Origin: Paraburkholderia sp.
GTDB lineage: Bacteria > Pseudomonadota > Gammaproteobacteria > Burkholderiales > Burkholderiaceae
Assembly: GCA_004322045.1 (NCBI GenBank)
Contig: SCRN01000040.1
Coordinates: 496,001 to 560,000 of the forward strand
DNA length: 64,000 nt
Direction of reading: 5' to 3'
Positions 25,456 through 36,548 of the stretch are shown one piece after another. Every line of letters starts with the position of its first letter. Positions within the stretch are counted from its first letter, which is position 1. A program made the position numbers and the translations under genes. The notes beneath the pieces were generated by a model, which made no database searches, was not told the origin of the DNA, and was given only the letters and a program-made list of their open reading frames with translations.

Positions 25456-26283
25456 ATGTCGCAACACATTCAGCAAATCATCGACAACGCCTGGGAAAAC
25501 CGCGCCGAGCTCTCGCCGAAGGCAGCGCCCGCCGAAGTGCGCGAGGCCGTCGCGCAAGCGATCGAGCAACTGGACAAGGGCCGCCTGCGCGTGGCCGAAA
25601 AGATCGACGGCCAATGGGTCGTCAATCAATGGTTGAAAAAGGCCGTGTTGCTCTCGTTCCGTCTCGAAGACAACATGCCGATGCCCGCCGGCGGCTATTC
25701 GCAGTTCTACGACAAGGTGCCCTCGAAGTTCGCGAACTATACGGCGCAAGATTTTGCCGAAGGCGGCTTTCGCGTCGTGCCGCCCGCCATCGCGCGCCGC
25801 GGTTCGTTCATCGCCAAGAACGTCGTGCTGATGCCCTCGTACACGAACATCGGCGCCTACGTCGACGAAGGCACGATGGTCGACACCTGGGCGACGGTCG
25901 GCTCCTGCGCGCAGATCGGAAAGAACGTGCATTTGTCCGGCGGCGTGGGGATCGGCGGCGTGCTCGAGCCGCTGCAGGCCAACCCCGTCATCATCGAAGA
26001 CAACTGCTTCATCGGCGCGCGCTCCGAAGTGGTGGAAGGCGTGATCGTCGGCGAGAATTCGGTCATCTCGATGGGCGTCTACCTTGGCCAAAGCACGAAG
26101 ATCTACGATCGAGAAACGGGCCAAGTGACATACGGCTTCGTGCCGCCGGGCTCGGTCGTCGTCGCCGGCAATCTGCCCTCGAAGGACGGCACGCACAGCC
26201 TGTACTGCGCCGTCATCGTCAAGAAGGTCGATGCGAAGACGCGCGCGAAAGTCGGCCTGAACGAGCTGCTGCGGGGCGACTGA
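25456..26283 (+). CDS. dapD: Tetrahydrodipicolinate N-succinyltransferase
   Basis: 275-residue trimeric left-handed beta-helix enzyme that succinylates tetrahydrodipicolinate using succinyl-CoA, committing carbon to DAP and lysine. The start [16 protein letters not shown] matches the family; length equals E. coli DapD within one residue. Hexapeptide repeats run from about residue 105 to 235 ([36 protein letters not shown]). The 182-base gap from dapC shows no terminator. It overlaps the next gene by one base. Confidence 0.97.
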   Translation: MSQHIQQIIDNAWENRAELSPKAAPAEVREAVAQAIEQLDKGRLRVAEKIDGQWVVNQWLKKAVLLSFRLEDNMPMPAGGYSQFYDKVPSKFANYTAQDFAEGGFRVVPPAIARRGSFIAKNVVLMPSYTNIGAYVDEGTMVDTWATVGSCAQIGKNVHLSGGVGIGGVLEPLQANPVIIEDNCFIGARSEVVEGVIVGENSVISMGVYLGQSTKIYDRETGQVTYGFVPPGSVVVAGNLPSKDGTHSLYCAVIVKKVDAKTRAKVGLNELLRGD

Positions 26284-26645
26284 TGGGCGCCAAGCGCACC
26301 GTCGTCTACGGCATTCCGAATTGCGACACCGTCAAGAAGGCGCGCACCTGGCTCGAGTCGCACGGTGTCGCTTTCGAGTTCCACGACTTCAAGAAGGCGG
26401 GGCTCACGGCCTCGATCGTCAACGGTTGGCTCGCCGACATCCCGCTCGAGGTCCTGCTCAACCGCCGAGGCACGACCTGGCGCGCGTTGCCCGACGATGC
26501 CAAGGCCGCGGCGGGAACGCAGCAAGGCGCGATTGCGCTGATGGTCGAAAAACCTTCGATCGTCAAACGGCCCGTCGTCGTGGTCGACGGCCGCGTGAGA
26601 TCGGTGGGCTTCTCGCCCGACGAATACGCGGCGCTCTACGCGTAG
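26283..26645 (+). CDS. ArsC/Spx-family reductase-like protein (YffB type)
   Basis: 120-residue thioredoxin-fold protein. The N-terminal VVYGIPNCDTVKKARTWLE has one Cys in the position of the family's reactive cysteine but no CxxC pair, and the central FHDFKKAGL and C-terminal IVKRPVVVVDGRVRSVGF segments match YffB/Spx-like ArsC homologues. True arsenate reductase activity is not supported. It starts at the A of the dapD stop (TGATG overlap), so it is translated with dapD; a small ArsC-like gene next to dapE or dapD is also seen in other proteobacteria. The biochemical role is unknown. Confidence 0.88.
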   Translation: MGAKRTVVYGIPNCDTVKKARTWLESHGVAFEFHDFKKAGLTASIVNGWLADIPLEVLLNRRGTTWRALPDDAKAAAGTQQGAIALMVEKPSIVKRPVVVVDGRVRSVGFSPDEYAALYA

Positions 26646-27926
<1,281 letters not shown>

Positions 27927-27987
27927 TGCGCTTCCCAAGGCCCCGAATCACTTTGCATTACCGTGCATTGCCCAAGGAGATGCCGCA

Positions 27988-28875
27988 ATGACTACGCCGT
28001 TTCTTACCGTTCGCGACTTGCTGCGATATGCGGTGTCCCGCTTCACGCAGGCGCATCTCGCATTCGGGCATGGCAGCGCGAATGCTTACGATGAAGCTGC
28101 CTACCTGATTCTGCATACGCTTCACTTGCCGCTCGATACGCTCGATCCGTTTCTCGATGCGCGCTTGCTCGGCAGCGAGATCGAGGCCGTGATGACAGTC
28201 ATCGAGCGCCGCGCGGACGAGCGCGTCCCCGCGGCCTATATCACGCAGGAAGCGTGGATGCACGGGCGGCGTTTTTATGTCGATGAACGCGTGATCGTGC
28301 CGCGCTCGTTCATCGGCGAGTTGCTCGAAGACGGTTTGCAGCCTTATGTCGCCGATCCCGATGAAGTCGGCGCCGTGCTCGAACTGTGCACCGGGTCCGG
28401 TTGCCTGGCCATTCTGGCGGCGCACGCGTTTCCGAATGCCGATGTCGACGCGGTCGACATTTCCGTCGATGCGCTTGAAGTAGCCCGCATCAATGTGAGC
28501 GACTATGCGCTCGACGATCGTATCGCGCTGTTCGAAGGCGATCTGTTCGCGCCGCTGCCGCAGCGCCGCTACGATGTGATCATCGCCAACCCGCCGTACG
28601 TCAACAGCGATTCGATGGCGGAACTGCCCGCCGAATACCGGCACGAGCCACAGCTCGCGCTCGCGGGCGGCGCGGACGGCATGGACGTCGTACGCCGCAT
28701 CATCGGCCAAGCGCGCGATTGGCTAACCGACGAGGGTGTGCTCGTCGTCGAAATCGGCAACGAACGCGCGAACGTGGAAGCCGCGTTCGGCGGGCTCGAT
28801 CTCGTCTGGCTATCGACGAGCGGCGGCGATGACAGCGTCTTCTTGATTCAGGCCGGCGATCTGCCGGCGGCGTAA
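27988..28875 (+). CDS. prmB: Ribosomal protein L3 glutamine methyltransferase
   Basis: 295-residue SAM-dependent enzyme that methylates Gln150 of L3 during 50S assembly. N-terminal helical domain, then a Rossmann methyltransferase with LELCTGSGCLAI (residues 131-142) and the glutamine-methylating NPPY motif at 201-204. The VPRSFIGELLEDG segment preceding the SAM site, and the absence of HemK-specific features, favour PrmB over PrmC. The gene follows dapE by 61 bases with an AAGGAG ribosome site. Confidence 0.93.
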   Translation: MTTPFLTVRDLLRYAVSRFTQAHLAFGHGSANAYDEAAYLILHTLHLPLDTLDPFLDARLLGSEIEAVMTVIERRADERVPAAYITQEAWMHGRRFYVDERVIVPRSFIGELLEDGLQPYVADPDEVGAVLELCTGSGCLAILAAHAFPNADVDAVDISVDALEVARINVSDYALDDRIALFEGDLFAPLPQRRYDVIIANPPYVNSDSMAELPAEYRHEPQLALAGGADGMDVVRRIIGQARDWLTDEGVLVVEIGNERANVEAAFGGLDLVWLSTSGGDDSVFLIQAGDLPAA

Positions 28876-28944
28876 TCTTCGACGATCTGGCGCCTCGCCG
28901 CGCCAGACGCCCTAGGTCCAACCCAGCAACGGCATGCCCGCCCT

Positions 28945-29694
28945 ATGGCCGCTCATCACCCGACGCCGACACCCGAAAACGACGAGAGCGGGCGCGCCAG
29001 CGAGACGGAAACCGCGACTTCGCAAGCGCAGCGCTTATTGCTGATTGCCGCCGGTGCGGGGCTCGCCTACGGTGTATCGCTGCGCGATGCGCCCTATCCC
29101 GATCAAGCCGCGGCGAAAGTGCTGATGTGCGCATTATTGTTCCTGGCTACCGCGCGCCACGAACCGATGCGCGAGCGTCTAATGCTCATGGCGGCCCTCG
29201 CCTCTTCGGCCGTCGGCGATGCACTGCTCGCCCTGCCGCAGTTCGCGTTCTCGTTCGTCGGAGGTCTCGGAGCGTTTTTGGTCGCGCACCTCGCCTATTG
29301 CGCGCTGCTCCTCCCACGGGGACTGCGCGCAAGTTGGAGCGAATCGCCGGTGTGGGCTCGAGCCGCGCTGCCCCTTCTCGCAGTCGCGGCCATCGCGATG
29401 TACTTGGCATTCCTGCCGAATCTGGGGCCGTTGAGCGTCCCTGTCGCCGTCTACATGGTCGCCTTGTGCGCCATGGCCAGCTTGGCGCTGCTGGCTGGAC
29501 GACGCAGCCTGATGCTCCCGCTCGGGGGCCTAGCGTTCGTTGCATCCGACGCAATGATCGGCATCGACCGTTTCATCGCCGGTTTCTCGGCAAGCACCTA
29601 CGCCATTTGGTTCACGTACGCGATTGCACAGGTGTCCATTGCCTCCGGTTTCTTACTGTGTGGGATACCGGCAGGAAGACACATCGTTCGCTAG
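28945..29694 (+). CDS. Lysoplasmalogenase / YhhN family membrane protein
   Basis: 249-residue inner-membrane protein of the YhhN/TMEM86 family. After a polar N-terminus (about 30 residues), about eight hydrophobic segments follow; the family-typical AALASSAVGDALLAL and ACVASDAMIGIDRF-like (FVASDAMIGIDRF) segments with paired Asp residues are visible. Eukaryotic and a few bacterial relatives hydrolyse the vinyl-ether bond of lysoplasmalogens; whether this bacterium has that substrate is unknown. Located between prmB and cardiolipin synthase. Confidence 0.85.
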   Translation: MAAHHPTPTPENDESGRASETETATSQAQRLLLIAAGAGLAYGVSLRDAPYPDQAAAKVLMCALLFLATARHEPMRERLMLMAALASSAVGDALLALPQFAFSFVGGLGAFLVAHLAYCALLLPRGLRASWSESPVWARAALPLLAVAAIAMYLAFLPNLGPLSVPVAVYMVALCAMASLALLAGRRSLMLPLGGLAFVASDAMIGIDRFIAGFSASTYAIWFTYAIAQVSIASGFLLCGIPAGRHIVR

Positions 29695-29888
29695 CGCTAC
29701 GCCAGCGCTCGAGCGGCAGCGGCTGCAGCATGCGCGCCTCGGTCACGATATTCGATCTCGCTGACGTCGACGCCCGCGACCCGCCGCTCCCGCAACGATA
29801 CGCCCCGCCGATGCCACAGCTTCTGTAAGATTCATGCCATCGCGCTCCGCCTGTGAGCCACGTATTTGCACAACGCCTCACGCCACCT

Positions 29889-31340
29889 ATGCATTTCGAT
29901 TGGCTCTCTCTTGGCAGTCTGATCTTCGCTGCTCACTTGCTGGGCGTGCTCGCGGCAGGTCACGCCATCCTGAACACGCGTACCTCGCAAGGGGCGATCG
30001 CGTGGGCGGTTTCGCTCGTCGCCGTGCCTTACGTCACGTTGATTCCTTACCTATTCCTCGGGCGCAGCAAGTTTTCGGGCTATGTCGATAAGCGCCGCAT
30101 AGAAAGCGAACTACTGCGCGCGCGCGCACATCCGAGCGCTTGGGATACGCGCGCGTCTTCCTCGGGGCGTCCGGCCGAAGCCCTCGGTCATCACGTCGTG
30201 CGCGCGTTGACGCGCTTATCCGGCATGCCGTTCCTCGGGGGCAACGCCGTGCGCACGCTGGTGAACGGCGAAGCTACCTTCGCCGCGATCCTCGATGCGA
30301 TCGAAGGCGCACGCCATTACGTCCTGATCCAGTTCTTCATCGTGCGCGACGACGCGCTCGGCGAAATGCTCAAGGAATTGCTTTTGACCAAAGCGGCGCA
30401 AGGTGTGCGCGTTTGCTTCCTGTATGACAGCATCGGCAGTTTCGATCTGCCGCAGCGGTACGTGGCCGCACTGATCGCGGGCGGCGTCGAGATGCACCCG
30501 TTTGCGACCAACCATCGCTTCGTCAACCGCTTTCAGCTCAATTTTCGCAATCATCGGAAAATCGTCGTCGTCGACGGAGAGTGCGCGTTCGTCGGCGGCC
30601 ACAACGTCGGCGTGGAATACCTCGGCGGCAACCCGCGCTTGTCTCCCTGGCGCGACACGCATATCGAACTGCGCGGCCCCATTGTCGCCAGTGTGCAGTT
30701 CGTTTTCGTCGAAGATTGGCATTGGGCGACGCAACGCCTGCCTCGGCTCGAGCCATCGCAAGCAGAGCAGCCCGAAAGCGCGGGCGACACCGATATGCAC
30801 TGCCTCGTCGTCGCACCAGGGCCGGCGGACAAGGATGAAACCGGCTCGCTGTTCTTCGTCGAAGCGATCAACGCGGCGCAAACGCGGATTTGGATCACGA
30901 GCCCCTATCTCGTGCCCGACGAGGCCGTCTTCTCGGCGCTGCGGCTCGCAGTGATGCGGGGCGTCGACGTGCGCATCTTGATCCCGAGCCGGCGCGATCA
31001 CTATGTCGTGTTCGAAGCGTCGAAGCTCTATGCCTACGACCTGATTTGCGCGGGCGTGCGCATTTTCCGCTACCGGCCCGGGTTCCTGCATCAGAAGGTG
31101 GTGCTGATCGACGACGTCGCCGCGGCCATCGGCAGCGCCAATCTCGACAATCGATCGTTCCGGCTGAACTTCGAGATCATGGTGCTGACGATCGACCGTG
31201 CCTTCGCATCGGAAGTCGAAGCGATGTTGCAAGGGGACTTCGAACAAGCGTGGGAGGTAGAGCGCGGCGAGTACCGCAACGCGTCGGCGCTGCGGCAAGT
31301 CGTCATGCACGTGGCACGGTTGTTCTCGCCGATCCTGTAG
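29889..31340 (+). CDS. cls: Cardiolipin synthase (phospholipase D family)
   Basis: 483-residue membrane enzyme joining two phosphatidylglycerols into cardiolipin. Two N-terminal membrane helices (SLIFAAHLLGVLAAGHAI and AIAWAVSLVAVPYVTLIPYL) are followed by two PLD catalytic motifs: HRKIVVVD and HQKVVLID, each with the downstream GG(H)N or GSANLDNRS. The ATG at 29889 puts the first helix near the N-terminus; a GTG at 29853 would add 12 residues. Size and layout match E. coli ClsA (486 residues). Confidence 0.94.
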   Translation: MHFDWLSLGSLIFAAHLLGVLAAGHAILNTRTSQGAIAWAVSLVAVPYVTLIPYLFLGRSKFSGYVDKRRIESELLRARAHPSAWDTRASSSGRPAEALGHHVVRALTRLSGMPFLGGNAVRTLVNGEATFAAILDAIEGARHYVLIQFFIVRDDALGEMLKELLLTKAAQGVRVCFLYDSIGSFDLPQRYVAALIAGGVEMHPFATNHRFVNRFQLNFRNHRKIVVVDGECAFVGGHNVGVEYLGGNPRLSPWRDTHIELRGPIVASVQFVFVEDWHWATQRLPRLEPSQAEQPESAGDTDMHCLVVAPGPADKDETGSLFFVEAINAAQTRIWITSPYLVPDEAVFSALRLAVMRGVDVRILIPSRRDHYVVFEASKLYAYDLICAGVRIFRYRPGFLHQKVVLIDDVAAAIGSANLDNRSFRLNFEIMVLTIDRAFASEVEAMLQGDFEQAWEVERGEYRNASALRQVVMHVARLFSPIL

Positions 31341-31372
31341 CGCAAGGTGGGCGGCGCCCCGTTCTCCGGACG

Positions 31373-31852
31373 CTACAACAACGCCTCGATATCCGCTGCG
31401 ATCGCCTCCGGCGTCGTCTTGGGCGCATATCGCTTGACCACTTGCCCACGGCGATCGACGAGAAACTTCGTGAAGTTCCACTTGATGACCTTGGTGCCGA
31501 ACAACCCCGGCGCTTCGCTCGTCAAGTAGCGATACAGCGGATGCGCCGCGGGACCTTTGACATCGACCTTTTCGAACATCGGAAACGTCACGCCGAAGTT
31601 CTTCTCGCAAAAGCTGCCGATCTGACCGGCATCGCCGGGCTCCTGCTTGCCGAACTGGTTGCACGGAAAGCCGAGCACCGCGAAGCCGCGCGCGGCGAAC
31701 CGGACGTGCAATTGCTGCAAGCCGGCGTACTGCGGCGTGAATCCGCACTCGCTCGCCGTATTGACGATGAGCAGCACCTTATCGCGGTAACGATCAAGAT
31801 CCACGGACTCGCCGCCGAGCGTGCGAGCGGAAAACGAATAGAGCGTGCTCAT
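31373..31852 (-). CDS. Glutathione peroxidase family protein
   Basis: 159-residue thioredoxin-fold peroxidase. Peroxidatic Cys36 lies in NTASECGFTPQY (Cys rather than selenocysteine), Gln in GFPCNQFGKQEPG and Trp in KWNFTKFLVD complete the catalytic triad. Many bacterial members use thioredoxin as reductant. Start at MSTLYSF gives the normal length. Divergent from the ABC-F gene (137-base gap). Confidence 0.95.
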   Translation of the reverse strand: MSTLYSFSARTLGGESVDLDRYRDKVLLIVNTASECGFTPQYAGLQQLHVRFAARGFAVLGFPCNQFGKQEPGDAGQIGSFCEKNFGVTFPMFEKVDVKGPAAHPLYRYLTSEAPGLFGTKVIKWNFTKFLVDRRGQVVKRYAPKTTPEAIAADIEALL

Positions 31853-31989
31853 CGGAGCGCCTCGATAGGAAAAGCGCAAGTCTATGCGAAAGACCCCACG
31901 GAAGACAAAATCGGCGTGTCGGCGCTTATCGTGCGCGCTCTCGTCCGCGCACCGTCTAAAATAGCGCTTTTCGAGCAGCCGGCCCTGTC

Positions 31990-33951
31990 GTGATCCGTTT
32001 CAATCAATTCAGCCTCGCCCGCGGCGTCAAGCCGCTTTTCGATGCCGCTTCGTTCGCGCTGAACCCCGGCGAGAAAGCCGGCCTCGTCGGTGCGAACGGC
32101 GCGGGCAAGTCCACGCTGTTCTCCGTGCTGCGCGGCGAACTGCACGCCGACGGCGGCGATGTCTTCTTGCCTCCGTCCTGGCGCATTGCGCACGTCGCGC
32201 AGGAAACACCCGCCGTCGAAATGACAGCGCTCGAGTACACGCTCGACGGCGACGCCGCCCTGCGCGAGATCGAAGACCGCATTGCACAAGCCGAAGCTGC
32301 CCACGATGGTGAAGCGCTCGCGCATGCTCACGCCGCGTTCGCCGATGCCGACGGCTACACGGCGCCGGCCCGCGCCGAGGCGCTTCTGCTCGGCCTGGGC
32401 TTCACGCTGGCGCAAACGCGCGAGCGCGTCGCAGCGTTCTCGGGCGGCTGGCGCATGCGGCTCAATTTGGCGCAAGCGCTGATGTGCCGCTCCGACTTAC
32501 TGCTGCTCGACGAGCCGACGAACCACCTGGACCTCGACGCCATCGTCTGGCTCGAAGATTGGCTGGGCCGCTACGCCGGCACGCTCATCGTCATTTCGCA
32601 CGATCGCGAATTTCTAGATTCGGTCTGCAACGTCACGCTGCATGTCGAGAACCGACAGGTGAAACGCTACGGCGGCAACTATTCGCAGTTCGAGATTCTG
32701 CGTGCGCAGCAGCTCGCTTTGCAGCAAAACGCGTTCGAGAAGCAGCAAAAGACGATCGCGCATCTGCAAAGCTTCATCGACCGCTTCAAGGCGAAGGCCA
32801 CCAAGGCGCGCCAAGCGCAAAGCCGCATGAAGGCGCTCGAAAAAATGGAGCGGATCGCCCCTGCGCACGCGGCCTCGCCCTTCACCTTCGAATTTCGCAC
32901 GCCCGACGCCGCGCCCAATCCAATGCTCGTCATGGAAGACGTGCGCTGCGGCTACCGTACGGGCGAGGGCATCGAGATCCCCATTCTCGAAGGAGTGATG
33001 CTTTCCGTGCAGAACGGCCAGCGTATCGGCCTGCTCGGTGCGAACGGCCAGGGCAAGTCGACGCTCGTCAAAACGCTCGCCGGCACGCTCGAGCCGCTGG
33101 CCGGCACGATGCGTGCGGGTCGCGGCCTCGTCATCGGCTACTTCGCGCAGCATCAGTTGGAAACGTTGCGTCCCGACGATTCGCCGCTCGCGCATTTGGC
33201 TCGTCTCGCACCCGACACGCGCGAGCAGGAACTGCGCGACTTCCTCGGCGGTTTCAATTTTTCAGGCGACATGGCGAGCTCGCCGATCGGTCCGTTCTCC
33301 GGAGGAGAGAAAGCGCGCCTCGCGCTCGCGCTGATCATCTGGCAAAAACCCAATCTCCTGCTACTCGACGAGCCGACGAACCACCTCGATCTCGAAACGC
33401 GCCACGCATTGACCATGGCGCTCGCGCAATTCGAGGGCACACTGATCCTCGTCTCGCACGATCGGCATTTGCTGCGCGCAAGTACCGATCAATTCATGCT
33501 CGTGGCCAAGCATCGGTTGGAACCGTTCGACGGCGATCTCGACGAGTATCGCGACTGGCTGCTCCAGCATGCCGCGCAAACGCGCGCCGCGGCCAAAGCG
33601 GCAACCCAAGCGGGCGCAGGTGCGGCGAGCGAGAATGCCTGCGATGGCGAAGTCCAAGCGGGCGGAAATCGGAAAGATCAACGCCGTCAGGAAGCGCAGG
33701 CCCGCCAAAAGCTCTCCCACTTGAAGAAGCCGTTGCAGACGCGCGTTGCAAAGCTGGAGAAGGAGATGGACGCGCTCAACCGCGAAAAGGCGGCGCTCGA
33801 CGCGTTTGTCGCCGATACTGCGAGCTATGAGCCGGCGATGAAGGCCAAACTGACCGACGCCCTCAAGCGCCAAGCGGAAGTCGCCGCGCGCCTGGAAGCG
33901 CTCGAAGTGCAATGGCTCGAGGCACAAGAAGAACTCGAGCAGATCGGCTAG
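31990..33951 (+). CDS. ABC-F ATPase, YheS type
   Basis: 653-residue soluble protein with two ABC ATPase domains and no membrane segments. Walker A motifs GANGAGKST (about 35) and GANGQGKST (about 350), two LDEPTNHLDL segments, signature FSGGWRMR and FSGGEKAR, an interdomain linker rich in Lys/Arg/Gln (about 240-300), and a charged C-terminal coiled coil (about 560-650). The N-terminal half closely follows E. coli YheS. ABC-F proteins act on ribosomal E-site states. GTG start; a TAAAAT at 31957-31962 may be its -10. Confidence 0.93.
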   Translation: MIRFNQFSLARGVKPLFDAASFALNPGEKAGLVGANGAGKSTLFSVLRGELHADGGDVFLPPSWRIAHVAQETPAVEMTALEYTLDGDAALREIEDRIAQAEAAHDGEALAHAHAAFADADGYTAPARAEALLLGLGFTLAQTRERVAAFSGGWRMRLNLAQALMCRSDLLLLDEPTNHLDLDAIVWLEDWLGRYAGTLIVISHDREFLDSVCNVTLHVENRQVKRYGGNYSQFEILRAQQLALQQNAFEKQQKTIAHLQSFIDRFKAKATKARQAQSRMKALEKMERIAPAHAASPFTFEFRTPDAAPNPMLVMEDVRCGYRTGEGIEIPILEGVMLSVQNGQRIGLLGANGQGKSTLVKTLAGTLEPLAGTMRAGRGLVIGYFAQHQLETLRPDDSPLAHLARLAPDTREQELRDFLGGFNFSGDMASSPIGPFSGGEKARLALALIIWQKPNLLLLDEPTNHLDLETRHALTMALAQFEGTLILVSHDRHLLRASTDQFMLVAKHRLEPFDGDLDEYRDWLLQHAAQTRAAAKAATQAGAGAASENACDGEVQAGGNRKDQRRQEAQARQKLSHLKKPLQTRVAKLEKEMDALNREKAALDAFVADTASYEPAMKAKLTDALKRQAEVAARLEALEVQWLEAQEELEQIG

Positions 33952-34026
33952 CCGCGCTAACGGGGCGATGCGCGCAACGCTTGGTGAACCTGCGGCTGGC
34001 CGGCCACGATCGACAGGAGGTACACG

Positions 34027-35088
34027 TTGACGACGGATGCTCCGCCGCGCGGCCTGCGCGTACTCGATCTCACGCGCTTGCTGCCCGGTCCGCTCGCGAC
34101 ATTGCGGCTTGCGGAACTGGGCGCCGATGTGCTGAAGATCGAAGAGCCCGGCGGCGGCGACCCGGCGCGAGCGATGATGCAAGCACCGGCCGATCGCGCC
34201 AAGGGCATGCCGAGCGCGTTCTATCGCCATGTCAATCGCGGCAAGCGCGAGACGCGGCTCGATTTGAAGACCGATACAGGCCGGACAGTCCTGCGCGCGC
34301 TCGTACGCGAAGCTCACGTTCTCGTGGAAAGCTTTCGCCCAGGCGTGATGGAACGGCTCGGGCTCGACTATGCGAATCTGGCCAAGATCAATCCCAAGCT
34401 CGTCTATTGCGCGATCACGGGCTACGGCGCGCAAGGCCTCTTCTCGCAACGGCCCGGGCACGACATCAACTACCTCGCCTACGCGGGCGTACTCGACCAG
34501 ATCGCAACACCGGACGGCACGCCCGTCATCGCGAACATCCAAATCGCCGATTTGCTGGGTGGTGCACTACCGGCGGTGACACGCATTCTCGCGGCGCTGT
34601 GGCAAGTATCGCGAGGCGGCGGCGGCGCGTTCGTCGATGTCTCGATGACGCATTCGATCCACACCCACAATATCGTCGCGCAGGCGACGCTCGAGAACGC
34701 CGAAGGCTCGATGCCCACGGCCGGCGACGCACTAAGAGCCGGGCATGGCCTCCTGAACGGGGGCGTGCCTTGTTACAACGTCTATCGGACGGCCGATGGG
34801 CGCTGGCTTGCGGTCGGGGCGCTGGAGTTGAAGTTTTGGGAGCGGTTCTGCCGCGCGCTGGGCCGCCCCGATTGGGCCTCGCGCCACTGGAGCCTGGGTC
34901 AGGCCATCGGCGGCCCGGACGCAATCGCCTTGACGCGAGCACTGGCCGAGCACATCGCAACGCATCCGCTCGCCACCTGGGTGGAACTCCTCGAGCCGCG
35001 CGACTGCTGCGTCTCGCCCGTGCTCACGGTCGAGGAAGCACGCAACCATCTGCTGTTCCAACCGCAAGCCCCTACTCCAGCTCCTTGA
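34027..35088 (+). CDS. CaiB/BaiF family CoA-transferase (class III)
   Basis: 353-residue protein with the class III CoA-transferase pattern: N-terminal GLRVLDLTRLLPGPLATLRLAELGADV, Asp-containing AITGYGAQGLFSQRPGHDINYLAYAG (the catalytic Asp region) and LNGGVPCYNVYRTADGRWLAVGALE. It may be an alpha-methylacyl-CoA racemase or a CoA-transferase; substrate cannot be told. Start is TTG with a strong AGGAGG six bases upstream. Its last 17 bases overlap the 3' end of radA on the opposite strand. Slightly short for the family (about 360-400). Confidence 0.9.
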   Translation: MTTDAPPRGLRVLDLTRLLPGPLATLRLAELGADVLKIEEPGGGDPARAMMQAPADRAKGMPSAFYRHVNRGKRETRLDLKTDTGRTVLRALVREAHVLVESFRPGVMERLGLDYANLAKINPKLVYCAITGYGAQGLFSQRPGHDINYLAYAGVLDQIATPDGTPVIANIQIADLLGGALPAVTRILAALWQVSRGGGGAFVDVSMTHSIHTHNIVAQATLENAEGSMPTAGDALRAGHGLLNGGVPCYNVYRTADGRWLAVGALELKFWERFCRALGRPDWASRHWSLGQAIGGPDAIALTRALAEHIATHPLATWVELLEPRDCCVSPVLTVEEARNHLLFQPQAPTPAP

Positions 35089-36448
35089 CGCGGTCGATCG
35101 CCTGCTCGATGCGTTCGACCGCGAGCACCTGCAACCCGTCGATCGGCTGTTTTGGCGCGTTGGCCTTCGGAATCAACGCTGCCGTGAAGCCGAGCTTGGC
35201 GGCCTCCTTCAGACGCTCCTGCCCGCGCGGCGAAGGCCTGATCTCGCCGGCCAAGCCGACTTCGCCGAACACGATCAGACCCTTGGGCAACGGCTTGTTG
35301 CGCATCGACGAATGAATCGCGAGCAACACGGCGAGATCGGCCGCGGGCTCGGCGATCTTCACGCCGCCGACCGCATTGAGGAACACGTCCTGATCGAAGC
35401 AGGCAATGCCCGCATGCCGATGCAATACGGCGAGCAACATCGCGAGCCGGTTTTGTTCGAGCCCGACGGCGAGCCGGCGCGGGTTCGGCACATGCGCCGT
35501 GTCGACGAGCGCTTGAATTTCCACGAGCAACGGACGCGAGCCTTCCTGCGTGACGAGCACGCACGAGCCCGGGACGATCTGCTCGTGCTGCGACAAGAAC
35601 AGCGCCGACGGATTCGCGACGCCGCGCAGCCCGCGCTCGGTCATGGCGAACACGCCCAATTCGTTGACCGCGCCGAAGCGGTTCTTGAACGCGCGCACGA
35701 GCCGGAACGACGAATGGGTGTCGCCTTCGAAATACAACACCGTATCGACGATATGCTCGAGCACGCGCGGGCCGGCCAGACTGCCCTCTTTCGTCACATG
35801 CCCGACCATGACCACGGTCGTGCCCGATTGCTTGGCGATGCGCGTCAATTGCGCGGCGCACTCGCGCACCTGCGCCACCGAGCCTGGCGCCGAAGTGAGC
35901 GCATCGGAGTAGATCGTTTGGATCGAATCGACCACCGCGACGTCGGGCCGCTCCGCTTCGATCGCGGCTTGGATTTTTTCGAGTTGAATTTCGGCGAGCA
36001 GCTTCAAATCCGCCGCGCGCGAGCCGGGCTCGAGCAACGCGAGGCGCTGCGCGCGCAAACCGATCTGAGCGGCCGATTCCTCACCGCTGATGTAAAGGGC
36101 GCTACGCTCGTCGGCAAGCGAGGCGAGCGACTGTAGCAGCAGCGTCGATTTGCCGATGCCTGGATCGCCACCGATCAGCACCACGCCACCCGCAACGAAG
36201 CCACCGCCCAACACGCGATCGAATTCGCCGATGCCCGTCGAAAAACGAGGCACGTCGGCCGCTTCGATATCGGCAAGCCTCAGCACGGGAGCACTTTTCG
36301 CAAGCGATTGAAAGCGATGGGCGCCGGCGCTCGGCGCAACCGCTTCTACCAGGGTGTTCCAGGCGCTGCACGAGGGACACTGGCCTTGCCACTTCGGCGT
36401 TTGGCCGCCGCACTCGGTGCAGGTGTAAATCGTCTTTTGTTTCGCCAC
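35072..36448 (-). CDS. radA: DNA repair protein RadA
   Basis: 458-residue RecA-like helicase that promotes branch migration in recombinational repair. N-terminal zinc finger CTECGGQTPKWQGQCPSC (residues about 10-27), Walker A GGDPGIGKST (about 93-102), the RadA-specific KNRFG motif (FKNRFGAVNELGVF), and a C-terminal Lon-like domain (about 270-458). Length matches E. coli RadA (460). Tail-to-tail with the CoA-transferase gene, overlapping by 17 bases. Confidence 0.97.
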   Translation of the reverse strand: MAKQKTIYTCTECGGQTPKWQGQCPSCSAWNTLVEAVAPSAGAHRFQSLAKSAPVLRLADIEAADVPRFSTGIGEFDRVLGGGFVAGGVVLIGGDPGIGKSTLLLQSLASLADERSALYISGEESAAQIGLRAQRLALLEPGSRAADLKLLAEIQLEKIQAAIEAERPDVAVVDSIQTIYSDALTSAPGSVAQVRECAAQLTRIAKQSGTTVVMVGHVTKEGSLAGPRVLEHIVDTVLYFEGDTHSSFRLVRAFKNRFGAVNELGVFAMTERGLRGVANPSALFLSQHEQIVPGSCVLVTQEGSRPLLVEIQALVDTAHVPNPRRLAVGLEQNRLAMLLAVLHRHAGIACFDQDVFLNAVGGVKIAEPAADLAVLLAIHSSMRNKPLPKGLIVFGEVGLAGEIRPSPRGQERLKEAAKLGFTAALIPKANAPKQPIDGLQVLAVERIEQAIDRVKELE

Positions 36449-36548
36449 GCGCGGTCCTTCGCCGTTCTTGCTTTTGTAATCCTAAAAAATCAGGGATGGC
36501 GCGGACGAACGCGCCTCACTGCCTGGCCACCCACGGCCAACCACCCGG

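Noticed and set aside
26283-26645. Calling the ArsC-like protein a true arsenate reductase
   Set aside because: Only one cysteine is in the reactive position, there are no ars genes nearby, and the gene is coupled to dapD.
30216-31748. A 510-codon minus-strand frame opposite cls
   Set aside because: Antisense to the cardiolipin synthase PLD motifs and overlapping the glutathione peroxidase gene in another frame.
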